Shown here one piece after another: positions 8,724-16,650 of a stretch of DNA of 64,000 nt. Under the pieces are notes generated by a model that saw nothing but the letters and a program-made list of their open reading frames with translations, had not been told where the DNA came from and did not search any database. The number at the start of each line of letters is the position of its first letter. Position 1 is the first letter of the stretch. The position numbers were made by a program, and so were the translations under genes. Where the stretch lies: assembly GCA_900637275.1 (NCBI GenBank), contig LR134362.1, positions 1,054,001-1,118,000 on the forward strand, in the 5' to 3' direction. The DNA comes from [Pasteurella] aerogenes. Lineage in GTDB: Bacteria; Pseudomonadota; Gammaproteobacteria; Enterobacterales; Pasteurellaceae.

Positions 8724-8739
8724 TGTGATCGCTATCACA
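8724..8739. promoter_or_regulatory. CRP-type operator between torY and xthA
   Basis: A perfect half-site pair, TGTGA (8724-8728) and TCACA (8735-8739), with a 6-base spacer, the CRP consensus. It lies about midway between the divergent torY and xthA starts (140 and 144 bases), so either could be the target; torYZ is the more plausible because respiratory reductases are commonly CRP-controlled. The rest of this 298-base intergenic region is AT-rich and holds one uptake signal (8797-8805). Confidence 0.75.
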
Positions 8740-8835
8740 TGACAGCTTAACAACGTTATAACCTAAATCTAACAACCTATGTGATTTTGGCAAAATAAGT
8801 GCGGTCAATTTTATTAAGATTTTGCCAATCTAAGG

Positions 8836-8841
8836 TATAAT
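8836..8841 (+). promoter_or_regulatory. Candidate -10 box of xthA
   Basis: A perfect TATAAT 41 bases before the xthA start codon. The -35 region (around 8813-8819) is poor, so this is a partial promoter call. Confidence 0.4.
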
Positions 8842-8882
8842 GAAAAACAACTTAGTAAAATATAACGTCAGGATTTTAATTT

Positions 8883-9686
8883 ATGAAAATAATGTCTTTT
8901 AATATCAATGGATTACGTGCAAGACCACATCAATTAGAAGCGGTCATTGAAAAATATCAACCGGATGTACTGGGATTACAGGAAATTAAAGTTGCGGATG
9001 AAGACTTTCCACATAATTTAGTTGAACATTTGGGCTATCACGTTTTTCATCACGGTCAGAAAGGACATTATGGCGTCGCCTTATTGTTAAAACAGGCACC
9101 AACACAAATTCGCAAAGGGTTTCCGACCGATGATCAAGCGGCACAAAAACGCATTATTATGGCAGATTTAGCCACCTCTTTTGGCACATTAACCGTAATT
9201 AATGGCTATTTCCCGCAAGGTGAAAGCCGCAATCATGAAACAAAATTTCCAGCTAAAGCCAAGTTTTATGCGGACTTACAGCGCTATTTAGAACAAGATC
9301 ATCCAGCCCAACAACCAATCGTGATTATGGGCGACATGAATATCAGCCCGAGCGATTTGGATATTGGTATCGGCGAAGAAAATCGCAAACGTTGGTTGCG
9401 TACCGGCAAATGTTCGTTTTTACCAGAAGAACGCGAATGGTACCAACGTTTGTATCAATTTGGTTTAGTCGATACTTTTAGACAATTAAACCCAACGGTT
9501 AACGATCACTTTTCGTGGTTTGACTATCGTTCTAAAGGGTTTGACGATAACCGTGGGTTACGCATTGATCATATTTTGGCAAATCAAGATCTGGCACAAC
9601 ATTGCGTGGATGCAGGCATTGCATTAGATATTCGCGCGATGGAAAAACCCTCAGATCATGCGCCAATCTGGGCAGAGTTTAAATAG
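8883..9686 (+). CDS. xthA: Exodeoxyribonuclease III (AP endonuclease)
   Basis: Base-excision-repair enzyme that cuts 5' to abasic sites and degrades duplex DNA 3' to 5'. The 267 residues are one shorter than E. coli ExoIII. The catalytic set is visible: Glu34 in LQEIK, Asp and Asn in MGDMNISPSDLDIG, and His259 in SDHAPIW. The start ATG at 8883 follows AGGA. Only 9 bases separate it from the next gene, with which it probably forms an operon; the same pairing occurs in H. influenzae (HI0041-HI0040). Confidence 0.96.
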   Translation: MKIMSFNINGLRARPHQLEAVIEKYQPDVLGLQEIKVADEDFPHNLVEHLGYHVFHHGQKGHYGVALLLKQAPTQIRKGFPTDDQAAQKRIIMADLATSFGTLTVINGYFPQGESRNHETKFPAKAKFYADLQRYLEQDHPAQQPIVIMGDMNISPSDLDIGIGEENRKRWLRTGKCSFLPEEREWYQRLYQFGLVDTFRQLNPTVNDHFSWFDYRSKGFDDNRGLRIDHILANQDLAQHCVDAGIALDIRAMEKPSDHAPIWAEFK

Positions 9687-9695
9687 GACGCAACT

Positions 9696-10475
9696 ATGGA
9701 AATCGAACAAAATTGGCAAAACTATCGTTCCATTGTTAAAGAAAAAGCAGCAATTTTTTCCGTAAACTTGTCACTTTTTCAAACTTATCAGGAAACGCAA
9801 GCCACTCATCATACTATTTTACAATTTTCGCTGCCTTATTTGGCGGAAGAAAACGGGTTGCCACAAGCGGAAGATTATCAACCATTGCTCAAAGAAATGT
9901 TGCGCCTTTCGACATTGGTAAGCGCGCAACCGCAATCCGTCTATGTGGGTTATATGCTTTCCGATAAACAAGCGACACTTTATTTTTATTGTCAAGATGC
10001 TGCGCCATTAAAAGCGGTGCTTGCCGATTTTGCACAAGTGACCAACATTAACGAACAACAAGATCCAAATTGGGATATTTATTTTGATTTCCTGTTGCCA
10101 TCTCCCTTGGAAATGAAAATCAATGCGACGGAAGAAATTTTGGATATGCTGGTGCAAAATGGACGCAGTTTGGATATGACTTATTTGATCGAACATACCT
10201 TTCATTTTTCTGAAGAAGAAAATATGTATTTGTTCCTTGAATATGTCACTACGCACAATATTTCCTTTTTAACCTTAAAACACACCAGTATCCCGATTCC
10301 TTTGGATGAAGATGAAAATGTATTTATCGTTAAACTAGAACAAGAAGTGAATTTAAGTGGGACGGAAATTTTCAAATACGTGGAACAATTTGAAGATATT
10401 TCCTTGCAATTTTCCGGTGAATATATCGGTTGGGAAAGCCAAGAATTGGCGTTAGATAAAACACAACTCAACTAA
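9696..10475 (+). CDS. DUF695 / RraB-like two-domain protein (TIGR01619 family)
   Basis: A 259-residue cytoplasmic acidic protein with no signal or membrane segment. The N-terminal part (about 1-140) resembles DUF695. The C-terminal part (about 155-250) resembles RraB, the ribonuclease E inhibitor: it has LIEHTFHFSEEEN where RraB has an IEHHLSADD-type segment, an acidic DEDENVF strand, and ends in EYIGWES. Inhibition of RNase E has not, to my knowledge, been shown for this family, so the role is inferred. It follows xthA by 9 bases and ends at an uptake-signal terminator. Confidence 0.8.
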   Translation: MEIEQNWQNYRSIVKEKAAIFSVNLSLFQTYQETQATHHTILQFSLPYLAEENGLPQAEDYQPLLKEMLRLSTLVSAQPQSVYVGYMLSDKQATLYFYCQDAAPLKAVLADFAQVTNINEQQDPNWDIYFDFLLPSPLEMKINATEEILDMLVQNGRSLDMTYLIEHTFHFSEEENMYLFLEYVTTHNISFLTLKHTSIPIPLDEDENVFIVKLEQEVNLSGTEIFKYVEQFEDISLQFSGEYIGWESQELALDKTQLN

Positions 10476-10492
10476 GACAAGACAAAGATAAA

Positions 10493-10527
10493 GACAAAAG
10501 TGCGGTCAAAATCACCGCACTTTTGTT
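10493..10527. terminator. Inverted uptake-signal terminator
   Basis: AAGTGCGGT (10498-10506) and ACCGCACTT (10514-10522) flank a short loop, with A- and T-rich shoulders. It ends the xthA operon and the opposing small ynhF-like gene. Confidence 0.85.
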
Positions 10528-10535
10528 TGCATACA

Positions 10536-10616
10536 TTAAAAAATAGATGACGCTAATGTCACAATCACGCCAAGCGCCAAGATCACAACTAGCATAGCAT
10601 AACCAAAAGTTCCCAT
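10536..10616 (-). CDS. ynhF: YnhF-like small membrane protein, 26 residues
   Basis: A short gene that standard length cut-offs miss. The ATG at 10616 is preceded by a strong GGAGG (10621-10625), and 26 codons run to TAA at 10536-10538. The peptide begins MGTFGYAML and is otherwise one hydrophobic helix (VVILALGVIVTLASSIF), so it should be a single-pass inner membrane protein. In E. coli the small membrane protein gene ynhF also lies next to purR, and the pattern of size, hydrophobicity and position fits, though sequence identity is low. Function is unknown. It is divergent from purR and ends at the shared uptake-signal terminator. Confidence 0.72.
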   Translation of the reverse strand: MGTFGYAMLVVILALGVIVTLASSIF

Positions 10617-10684
10617 AAATCCTCCGATAAAAATGTGATAAATTCTCTTGCATTATATGCGTTGTGATAACAAAAATAAATCAA

Positions 10685-10710
10685 ATTTCATTGGCTAAAA
10701 TCAATGAAAT
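10685..10710. repeat. 9-bp perfect inverted repeat upstream of purR
   Basis: ATTTCATTG (10685-10693) and CAATGAAAT (10702-10710) surround an 8-base spacer, in the space between ynhF and purR. It could be an operator or an mRNA hairpin. It does not match the PurR consensus. Inference only. Confidence 0.5.
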
Positions 10711-10788
10711 AGGATAATTTCTACAATTAATCTATTAACCTAATACAATTCAGTCTTATAATAAGCGGCAAAATATTTGGAGGAGACT

Positions 10789-11793
10789 ATGGCAACAATT
10801 AAAGATGTGGCAAAGATGGCGGGAGTTTCGACGACAACCGTTTCTCATGTTATCAATAAAACCCGTTTTGTCGCAACGGAAACTGAAAAAATTGTGTTGC
10901 AGGCGATTAAAGAACTCAATTACTCGCCAAGCGCTGTGGCGCGCAGCTTAAAAGTAAATACGACAAAATCCATCGGAATGATTGTAACCACCAGCGAAGC
11001 GCCTTATTTTGCCGAAATTATTCATGCGGTAGAAGAACATTGCTATCGCCAAGGGTATTCGCTGTTTTTATGTAATACACAAAATAATCCGGAAAAAATT
11101 CGTAACCACCTCGAAATGTTGGCAAAAAAACGCGTGGATGGCATCTTAGTGATGTGCGCTGAATATACGCAAGATTCTTTAGATTTATTAGCAGATTTTT
11201 CCAGCATTCCTATGGTCGTGATGGATTGGGGTCCGAATAATCAACATACTGACATCATCCAAGATCACAGTTTTGATGGCGGTTATTTGGCAACAAAATA
11301 TTTGATCGATAATGGGCATAAAGACATTGGTATTATCGCCGGAGAATTAATTAAAACCACCGCAAAAACCCGCTATGACGGTTTTGTTAAAGCCATGCAA
11401 GATGCCGGTTTACCGATCAATCCTAACTGGATTATGGAGGGATTTTTTGAACCGGAAGACGGTTATGAGTGTATGAATAAAATCTTAGCGCAAGAAAAAT
11501 TGCCAACGGCGGTTTTTTGTTGCAATGACGTTATGGCGCTGGGTGCTATTTCCGCTATTGGAGAAAAAGGCTTGCGTGTACCGGAGGATATTTCCATTAT
11601 CGGTTATGACAATATCCATTCTTCACGTTTTTATTCACCACCATTAACCACCATTCACCAATCCAAAGCCCGTTTGGGAATTCAGGCATTGAGTTTGTTA
11701 TTTGAGCGTATCAGCGAAAAAACCAACGAACACTGCATCATCGATCTTTATCCTGAACTGGTGATCCGCAAATCAGTGAAAAAACTGGCGTAA
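10789..11793 (+). CDS. purR: Purine repressor, LacI family
   Basis: Transcription repressor of purine biosynthesis genes that binds DNA with hypoxanthine or guanine as corepressor. The 334 residues have the LacI layout: helix-turn-helix and hinge at 1-60 (TIKDVAKMAGVSTTTVSHVINKT, then NYSPSAVARSLK), followed by a periplasmic-binding-protein-like domain. The sequence closely follows E. coli PurR, including MVTTSEAPYF-like and SIIGYDNI segments. The ATG at 10789 is chosen over an upstream TTG because GGAGGA sits directly ahead of it. No terminator stem is seen behind it, only a lone uptake signal (11799-11807). Confidence 0.94.
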   Translation: MATIKDVAKMAGVSTTTVSHVINKTRFVATETEKIVLQAIKELNYSPSAVARSLKVNTTKSIGMIVTTSEAPYFAEIIHAVEEHCYRQGYSLFLCNTQNNPEKIRNHLEMLAKKRVDGILVMCAEYTQDSLDLLADFSSIPMVVMDWGPNNQHTDIIQDHSFDGGYLATKYLIDNGHKDIGIIAGELIKTTAKTRYDGFVKAMQDAGLPINPNWIMEGFFEPEDGYECMNKILAQEKLPTAVFCCNDVMALGAISAIGEKGLRVPEDISIIGYDNIHSSRFYSPPLTTIHQSKARLGIQALSLLFERISEKTNEHCIIDLYPELVIRKSVKKLA

Positions 11794-11851
11794 TTTTGAC
11801 CGCACTTTTTGTGTGAAATCGCTTTTTCATCCAGTTTTACCCCAATCATAA

Positions 11852-11871
11852 GGTGGGCAATCTTGCCCACC
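11852..11871. repeat. Palindromic hairpin element GGTGGGCA...TGCCCACC
   Basis: GGTGGGCAA (11852-11860) pairs perfectly with TTGCCCACC (11863-11871), and a further GGGCAA follows. There is no T-run behind it, so it is not a standard terminator. It is GC-rich in AT-rich surroundings, which suggests a dispersed palindromic unit or a protein-binding site. Only one copy is in this window. Confidence 0.6.
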
Positions 11872-12034
11872 GGGCAATTCTCAATGTGATTGAACACTCC
11901 ACTTTTAACATTCGAAAATTATCTATAACGAACCGATAACAATTAAATTTATACTAATTTAATAACAATTTTTTTAAAAAAATTTAATTTATTTCACTAA
12001 ATTTCTATTTTTTAATTTTTTTAAAAAATTACAT

Positions 12035-12063
12035 TTGACCTCTATAGCTAATTTGCGTTATAT
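12035..12063 (+). promoter_or_regulatory. Candidate sigma-70 promoter of ppc
   Basis: TTGACC (12035-12040) and TTATAT (12058-12063) with a 17-base spacer, 54 bases before the ppc start. Consensus match only. Confidence 0.55.
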
Positions 12064-12117
12064 CTATGTTTATGAAGTAACGCTTCACTTAATTTATTAT
12101 TCATATAAGGGGTTTCT

Positions 12118-14757
12118 ATGCTGCCACAATATTCAACTTTGCGTAATAACATCAGTATGCTAGGGCATTTTCTCGGAGAGACAATTCGTGACGCTCAAGG
12201 CAATGACATTTTAGATCTGATTGAAAATATTCGGGTGCTATCCCGTAATTCACGTGCCGGAGACGAAAAAGCGCGTCAACAATTACTAGACACCCTAGCT
12301 ACTATTTCCGACGATCAAATTATTCCCGTTGCGCGTGCATTTAGTCAATTCTTGAATTTGACCAATATCGCCGAACAATATCAAACAATTTCGCGTCAAC
12401 ATTTTGACCACGAAGCCTCCTCGCGCTCTTTAGAAGCCTTATTTAAAAACCTCAAAGCACAAAATATCGCTAAAGAAAAAGTGATTGAAACTGTTGAGAA
12501 ATTATTGATTGAATTGGTCCTAACCGCACACCCAACCGAAGTCACTCGCCGCTCTTTGGTTCACAAACATGTAGAAATCAACCGCTGTTTAAGTCGCTTA
12601 GAGCATGATGATTTAACTGAAGCGGAAACCACCAAATTAAAACGCCGCCTCATGCAATTAATCGCTTTGGCATGGCATACCAATGAAATTCGTACCCAAC
12701 GTCCGACGCCAGTAGATGAAGCGAAATGGGGCATGGCGGTACTGGAAAACAGTTTGTGGAAAGCGGTACCGGAATTTTGTCGTCAGCTTAATTTCCATTT
12801 GGAAAAAAACTTTGGCGTGCAACATCCTGTTGGCTTAGCGCCGGTGAAATTTTCTTCTTGGATGGGCGGTGACCGTGATGGAAATCCGTTTGTGACTGCC
12901 AAAACTACACGCCAAGTATTAACCATGAACCGTTGGAAAGCGGCGGAATTATTCTTAACCGATATTCAAGGCTTGGCAGATGAATTGTCCGTGATTCAAT
13001 GTACCGATGAATTCCGTGCAAAATATGGTGATCATCTTGAACCTTACCGTGTGGTGATCAAGGGGTTACGTAGCAAATTAACCAAAACTGTAGCTTATTA
13101 CGGAAGTTTATTAGAAGGCAGAACACCAACAATCTCACAAGATGAGATCCTCACTCAAGACGAACAACTTTGGGAACCACTATATGACTGCTACCAATCG
13201 TTACACCAATGTGGTATGCGTATTATTGCTAATGGTGATTTGCTGGATTGTTTGCGCCGCGTACGTTGTTTCGGATTAAGCCTATCGCATTTAGATATCC
13301 GCCAAGAAAGTACCCGCCATACAGATGCGATTGCGGAAATTACCCGCTATATCGGGTTGGGTGATTATTCGCAATGGACAGAAGATGATAAACAAGCCTT
13401 TTTAATTCGCGAGCTTAGCTCACGCCGTCCATTATTACCGCGCGACTGGGCGCCATCGGAAAATACCCAAGAAGTATTGGAAACTTGTCGCGTGATTGCA
13501 GAACAACCAGAAGGTGTGATTTCTTGTTATATTATTTCCATGGCGCGTACTGCATCTGATGTTCTTGCGGTGCATTTACTACTGAAGGAAGCCGGCGTTC
13601 CTTATCATTTACCGGTGGTTCCACTATTTGAAACCTTAGACGACTTGGATGCCTCTGAAGAAGTAATGACCCAATTGTTCAACATTGGTTGGTACCGTGG
13701 TGTGATCAATAATAAACAAATGGTGATGATCGGTTATTCCGACAGTGCCAAAGATGCGGGCATGATGGCGGCGTCTTGGGCGCAATATCGCGCACAAGAA
13801 CAACTCGTGAATTTATGTGAAAAATTAGGCATTGAATTAACCCTATTCCACGGTCGTGGCGGTACTATCGGTCGTGGTGGTGCACCGGCACATGCCGCAT
13901 TGTTATCACAACCGCCGCGTTCTTTGAAAAACGGTTTACGTGTAACAGAACAAGGGGAAATGATCCGCTTTAAACTCGGTTTACCGGAAGTGGCAGTCAG
14001 CAGTTTGGGTTTTTACGCCAGTGCCATTTTACAAGCTAATTTACTGCCGCCGCCGGAACCAAAAGCTGATTGGCGTGCCGTGATGGATGAGCTATCTGCT
14101 CGTTCTTGCGAAATTTATCGCGGCGTGGTGCGTGGCGATAAAGATTTTGTGCCTTATTTCCGTTCCGCTACACCGGAACAAGAATTATCTAAATTGCCAC
14201 TCGGCTCGCGCCCAGCAAAACGTAATCCAAATGGTGGTGTAGAAAGTTTGCGTGCCATCCCTTGGATCTTCGCTTGGATGCAAAACCGCTTGATGTTACC
14301 GGCATGGCTCGGCGCCGGTGCCGCTATTCGTCAAGCAATCGAAAACGGACAACAAGAAACGATTGCCGAAATGTGCAAAATGTGGCCATTCTTCTCAACC
14401 CGAATTGGAATGCTGGAGATGGTATTCAGTAAAACCGATACTTGGTTATCAGAACATTATGATCACTACTTAGTGAAAAAAGAGTTATGGTATCTTGGAC
14501 AGGCCTTGCGCGAACAACTTAACGCCGACATCAAAACCGTGTTATCCCTTTCCCATGAAGATCAATTAATGTCTGATTTACCATGGATTGCGGAATCAAT
14601 TGCACTACGCAACGTTTACACTGATCCACTTAACTTGTTACAAGTGGAATTGTTACGTCGCTTACGGGAAAATCCGGAAAACCCAAATCCGGATGTTGAG
14701 CAAGCCTTAATGATTACCATCACCGGTATCGCCGCTGGAATGCGCAACACAGGTTAG
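12118..14757 (+). CDS. ppc: Phosphoenolpyruvate carboxylase
   Basis: Cytoplasmic enzyme adding bicarbonate to phosphoenolpyruvate to give oxaloacetate, the main anaplerotic step. At 879 residues it is close to the E. coli enzyme (883). Catalytic His138 lies in LTAHPTEVTRRS, and the mobile-loop and phosphate-binding motifs FHGRGGTIGRGGAPAH and WMGGDRDGNP are intact. The C-terminus ends MRNTG, the family's conserved allosteric/catalytic tail. AAGGGG precedes the ATG. It is monocistronic, with its own promoter and a terminator behind it. Confidence 0.97.
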   Translation: MLPQYSTLRNNISMLGHFLGETIRDAQGNDILDLIENIRVLSRNSRAGDEKARQQLLDTLATISDDQIIPVARAFSQFLNLTNIAEQYQTISRQHFDHEASSRSLEALFKNLKAQNIAKEKVIETVEKLLIELVLTAHPTEVTRRSLVHKHVEINRCLSRLEHDDLTEAETTKLKRRLMQLIALAWHTNEIRTQRPTPVDEAKWGMAVLENSLWKAVPEFCRQLNFHLEKNFGVQHPVGLAPVKFSSWMGGDRDGNPFVTAKTTRQVLTMNRWKAAELFLTDIQGLADELSVIQCTDEFRAKYGDHLEPYRVVIKGLRSKLTKTVAYYGSLLEGRTPTISQDEILTQDEQLWEPLYDCYQSLHQCGMRIIANGDLLDCLRRVRCFGLSLSHLDIRQESTRHTDAIAEITRYIGLGDYSQWTEDDKQAFLIRELSSRRPLLPRDWAPSENTQEVLETCRVIAEQPEGVISCYIISMARTASDVLAVHLLLKEAGVPYHLPVVPLFETLDDLDASEEVMTQLFNIGWYRGVINNKQMVMIGYSDSAKDAGMMAASWAQYRAQEQLVNLCEKLGIELTLFHGRGGTIGRGGAPAHAALLSQPPRSLKNGLRVTEQGEMIRFKLGLPEVAVSSLGFYASAILQANLLPPPEPKADWRAVMDELSARSCEIYRGVVRGDKDFVPYFRSATPEQELSKLPLGSRPAKRNPNGGVESLRAIPWIFAWMQNRLMLPAWLGAGAAIRQAIENGQQETIAEMCKMWPFFSTRIGMLEMVFSKTDTWLSEHYDHYLVKKELWYLGQALREQLNADIKTVLSLSHEDQLMSDLPWIAESIALRNVYTDPLNLLQVELLRRLRENPENPNPDVEQALMITITGIAAGMRNTG

Positions 14758-14777
14758 ACTTAACCCGTTTAATCCTC

Positions 14778-14811
14778 CTAAAGCTGGCAGAATATTGTCA
14801 GCTTTATTTTT
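14778..14811 (+). terminator. Rho-independent terminator of ppc
   Basis: AAAGCTG (14780-14786) pairs with CAGCTTT (14799-14805), with partial extra pairing inside, followed by ATTTTTAT. Confidence 0.75.
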
Positions 14812-14833
14812 ATCTGCCACATAACATTGGCAA

Positions 14834-14881
14834 AAGTGCGGTGATTTTTTTGATAATTTTGTATAAAAAACGACCGCACTT
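14834..14881. repeat. Inverted pair of uptake signals upstream of chrA
   Basis: AAGTGCGGT (14834-14842) and ACCGCACTT (14873-14881) with a 30-base loop. It is a possible weak second terminator after ppc. Confidence 0.7.
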
Positions 14882-14963
14882 TCACTTGCATTGACGTATT
14901 TTTCCCAATTATAATGCCTCGGTCAGCCTTGAATGGATTACTTTTCATTGATAAGAGGAAATC

Positions 14964-16148
14964 ATGAAAAATACGAAAGTAACTGCGCCCTCCGTTTGGT
15001 CTATTTTTATTATTTTTCTCAAACTTGGACTCACCTCATTTGGTGGACCAGTCGCCCATCTCGGCTATTTTCGCCATGAATTTGTTGAACAACGCCAATG
15101 GCTAAGCGAAAAAAGTTATGCTGATTTAGTTGCCCTTTGCCAATTTTTACCCGGTCCTGCAAGCAGCCAAGTAGGTATCGCCTTAGGCTTTTTTCAAGGC
15201 GGGTATAAAGGCGCGCTTGCCGCTTGGCTAGGGTTTACCCTTCCCTCTGCACTCGCATTAATGCTTTTTGCCATCGGCGTAACGCAATATGGCAACATTC
15301 TGTCTGCGGACGTGTTACACGGATTAAAACTGGCAGCAGTCGCAATCGTGGCACAAGCGGTCTGGGGAATGGCGAAAAATTTATGCACAGATCGACAAAA
15401 AATTTCCATTGCCATTCTTTCTGCTTGCGTGATCTTGCTTTTTCCCAGTGTATGGATGCCTTTGGTTGTCATCTTTATCTGTGGCGTAATCGGTTTCACC
15501 ATGCAAACCACCAAAGAAAACCAACAAGATACGCCGCTCACATTTCCATTCACGCCCCCAAACGGGTTATTTTGGTTAAGCCTATTTGTTATATTACTGC
15601 TCGGTTTACCATTTCTTGCCGGCATATTTCCTCACACCTCATTCCAACTAGTGGATACCTTTTATCGCGCAGGTTCTTTAGTATTTGGTGGCGGTCATGT
15701 GGTTTTACCCTTGTTGCAGGCGGAAATTACCCCCAATTTACTTAGTCATGATCTTTTTCTTGCGGGCTATGGCGCCACGCAAGCGGTTCCCGGACCGCTC
15801 TTTACTTTTTCCGCATTTCTCGGTACCGCCATTCAAGGTAGCTTGGGTGGATTTATTGCGTTAATTGCCATTTTCATTCCCTCATTTCTACTGATCTTTG
15901 CAGCGCTTCCTTTTTGGCAACGATTACACCAACAGCGTAAAACACAATCAGCGCTTGCGCTTATCAACGCCGCTGTGGTGGGCATTTTATTAGCCGCTCT
16001 TTATCAACCAGTGTGGACAAGTGCGGTCAATTCTGCCAAAGATTTTGTCTTTGTATTGATCGCATTTGCCGCGCTAATGTTTTGGAAAATGCCACCGTGG
16101 TTGGTGGTCATCGCTTGTGGACTAGCTGGCGGATTATTTCTTACATAA
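14964..16148 (+). CDS. chrA: Chromate transporter family membrane protein
   Basis: CHR-family inner membrane protein of 394 residues with the two-half (long) layout. Both halves carry the family motif: FGGPVAHLGYFR with an LPGP (QFLPGPASSQVG) in the first, and FGGGHVVLPLL with a second PGP (QAVPGPLFTFSAF) in the other. About ten hydrophobic segments are visible. Known members export chromate, but many housekeeping bacteria carry it with unknown substrate, so the chromate role is inferred from family only. It stands alone between ppc and yciU. AGAGGAA precedes the ATG. An uptake signal lies within it (16019-16027). Confidence 0.88.
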   Translation: MKNTKVTAPSVWSIFIIFLKLGLTSFGGPVAHLGYFRHEFVEQRQWLSEKSYADLVALCQFLPGPASSQVGIALGFFQGGYKGALAAWLGFTLPSALALMLFAIGVTQYGNILSADVLHGLKLAAVAIVAQAVWGMAKNLCTDRQKISIAILSACVILLFPSVWMPLVVIFICGVIGFTMQTTKENQQDTPLTFPFTPPNGLFWLSLFVILLLGLPFLAGIFPHTSFQLVDTFYRAGSLVFGGGHVVLPLLQAEITPNLLSHDLFLAGYGATQAVPGPLFTFSAFLGTAIQGSLGGFIALIAIFIPSFLLIFAALPFWQRLHQQRKTQSALALINAAVVGILLAALYQPVWTSAVNSAKDFVFVLIAFAALMFWKMPPWLVVIACGLAGGLFLT

Positions 16149-16212
16149 ACGCCGAATGCAAAACTTTTATGCTATGATACGAACTTGATATTGTTTTAAT
16201 TTTGGAAAAGCT

Positions 16213-16536
16213 ATGACACAAGAAATACAAAAACTCGATCCTGATGCTGCTATTGATATTGCTTATGATATTTTTTTGGAAATGGCAGGCGAAAACCTCG
16301 ATCCGGCAGATATTTTGCTGTTCAATTTACAGTTTGAAGAACGCGGCGCGGTAGAATTTGTAGAAACGGCGGATGATTGGGAGCAAGAAATCGGCGTTTT
16401 AATCGACCCAGAAGCCTATGCGGAAGTTTGGATTGGCTTGGTCAATGAACAAGATGAAATGGACGATATTTTTGCCAAATTCCTCATCTCACACCGCGAA
16501 GAAGATCGCGAATACCATATTATTTGGAAAAAATAA
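16213..16536 (+). CDS. yciU: YciU / HI1450 family acidic protein (putative double-stranded DNA mimic)
   Basis: Small strongly acidic cytoplasmic protein (107 residues, family DUF440). The core YDIFLEMAGENLDPADILLFNLQFEERG matches E. coli YciU. The H. influenzae ortholog HI1450 has a known structure and was proposed to imitate duplex DNA by its surface charge, possibly competing for a DNA-binding protein. That function is a family proposal, not something visible here. It is a single gene, convergent with dapD, sharing an uptake-signal terminator. Confidence 0.9.
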   Translation: MTQEIQKLDPDAAIDIAYDIFLEMAGENLDPADILLFNLQFEERGAVEFVETADDWEQEIGVLIDPEAYAEVWIGLVNEQDEMDDIFAKFLISHREEDREYHIIWKK

Positions 16537-16584
16537 TTTAGCGACCTAATGTTAGGTTACTCATTCATCGCTCAAAAGCAAAAG

Positions 16585-16620
16585 AAAAAAGTGCGGTAAA
16601 AATGACCGCACTTTTTATTT
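16585..16620. terminator. Inverted uptake-signal terminator between yciU and dapD
   Basis: AAGTGCGGT (16589-16597) and ACCGCACTT (16605-16613), loop of 7 bases, A-run left and T-run right, so it is bidirectional. Confidence 0.88.
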
Positions 16621-16650
16621 GACACGCAGCTTTAGCGCTACAAAAACCAA

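Larger units (their letters stand above)
11794..12117. other. Intergenic region purR-ppc
   Basis: 324 bases with no convincing gene. It holds an uptake signal (11799-11807), a strong palindrome (11852-11871, listed separately), an extremely AT-rich stretch (about 11935-12030), and the candidate ppc promoter. Confidence 0.7.
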
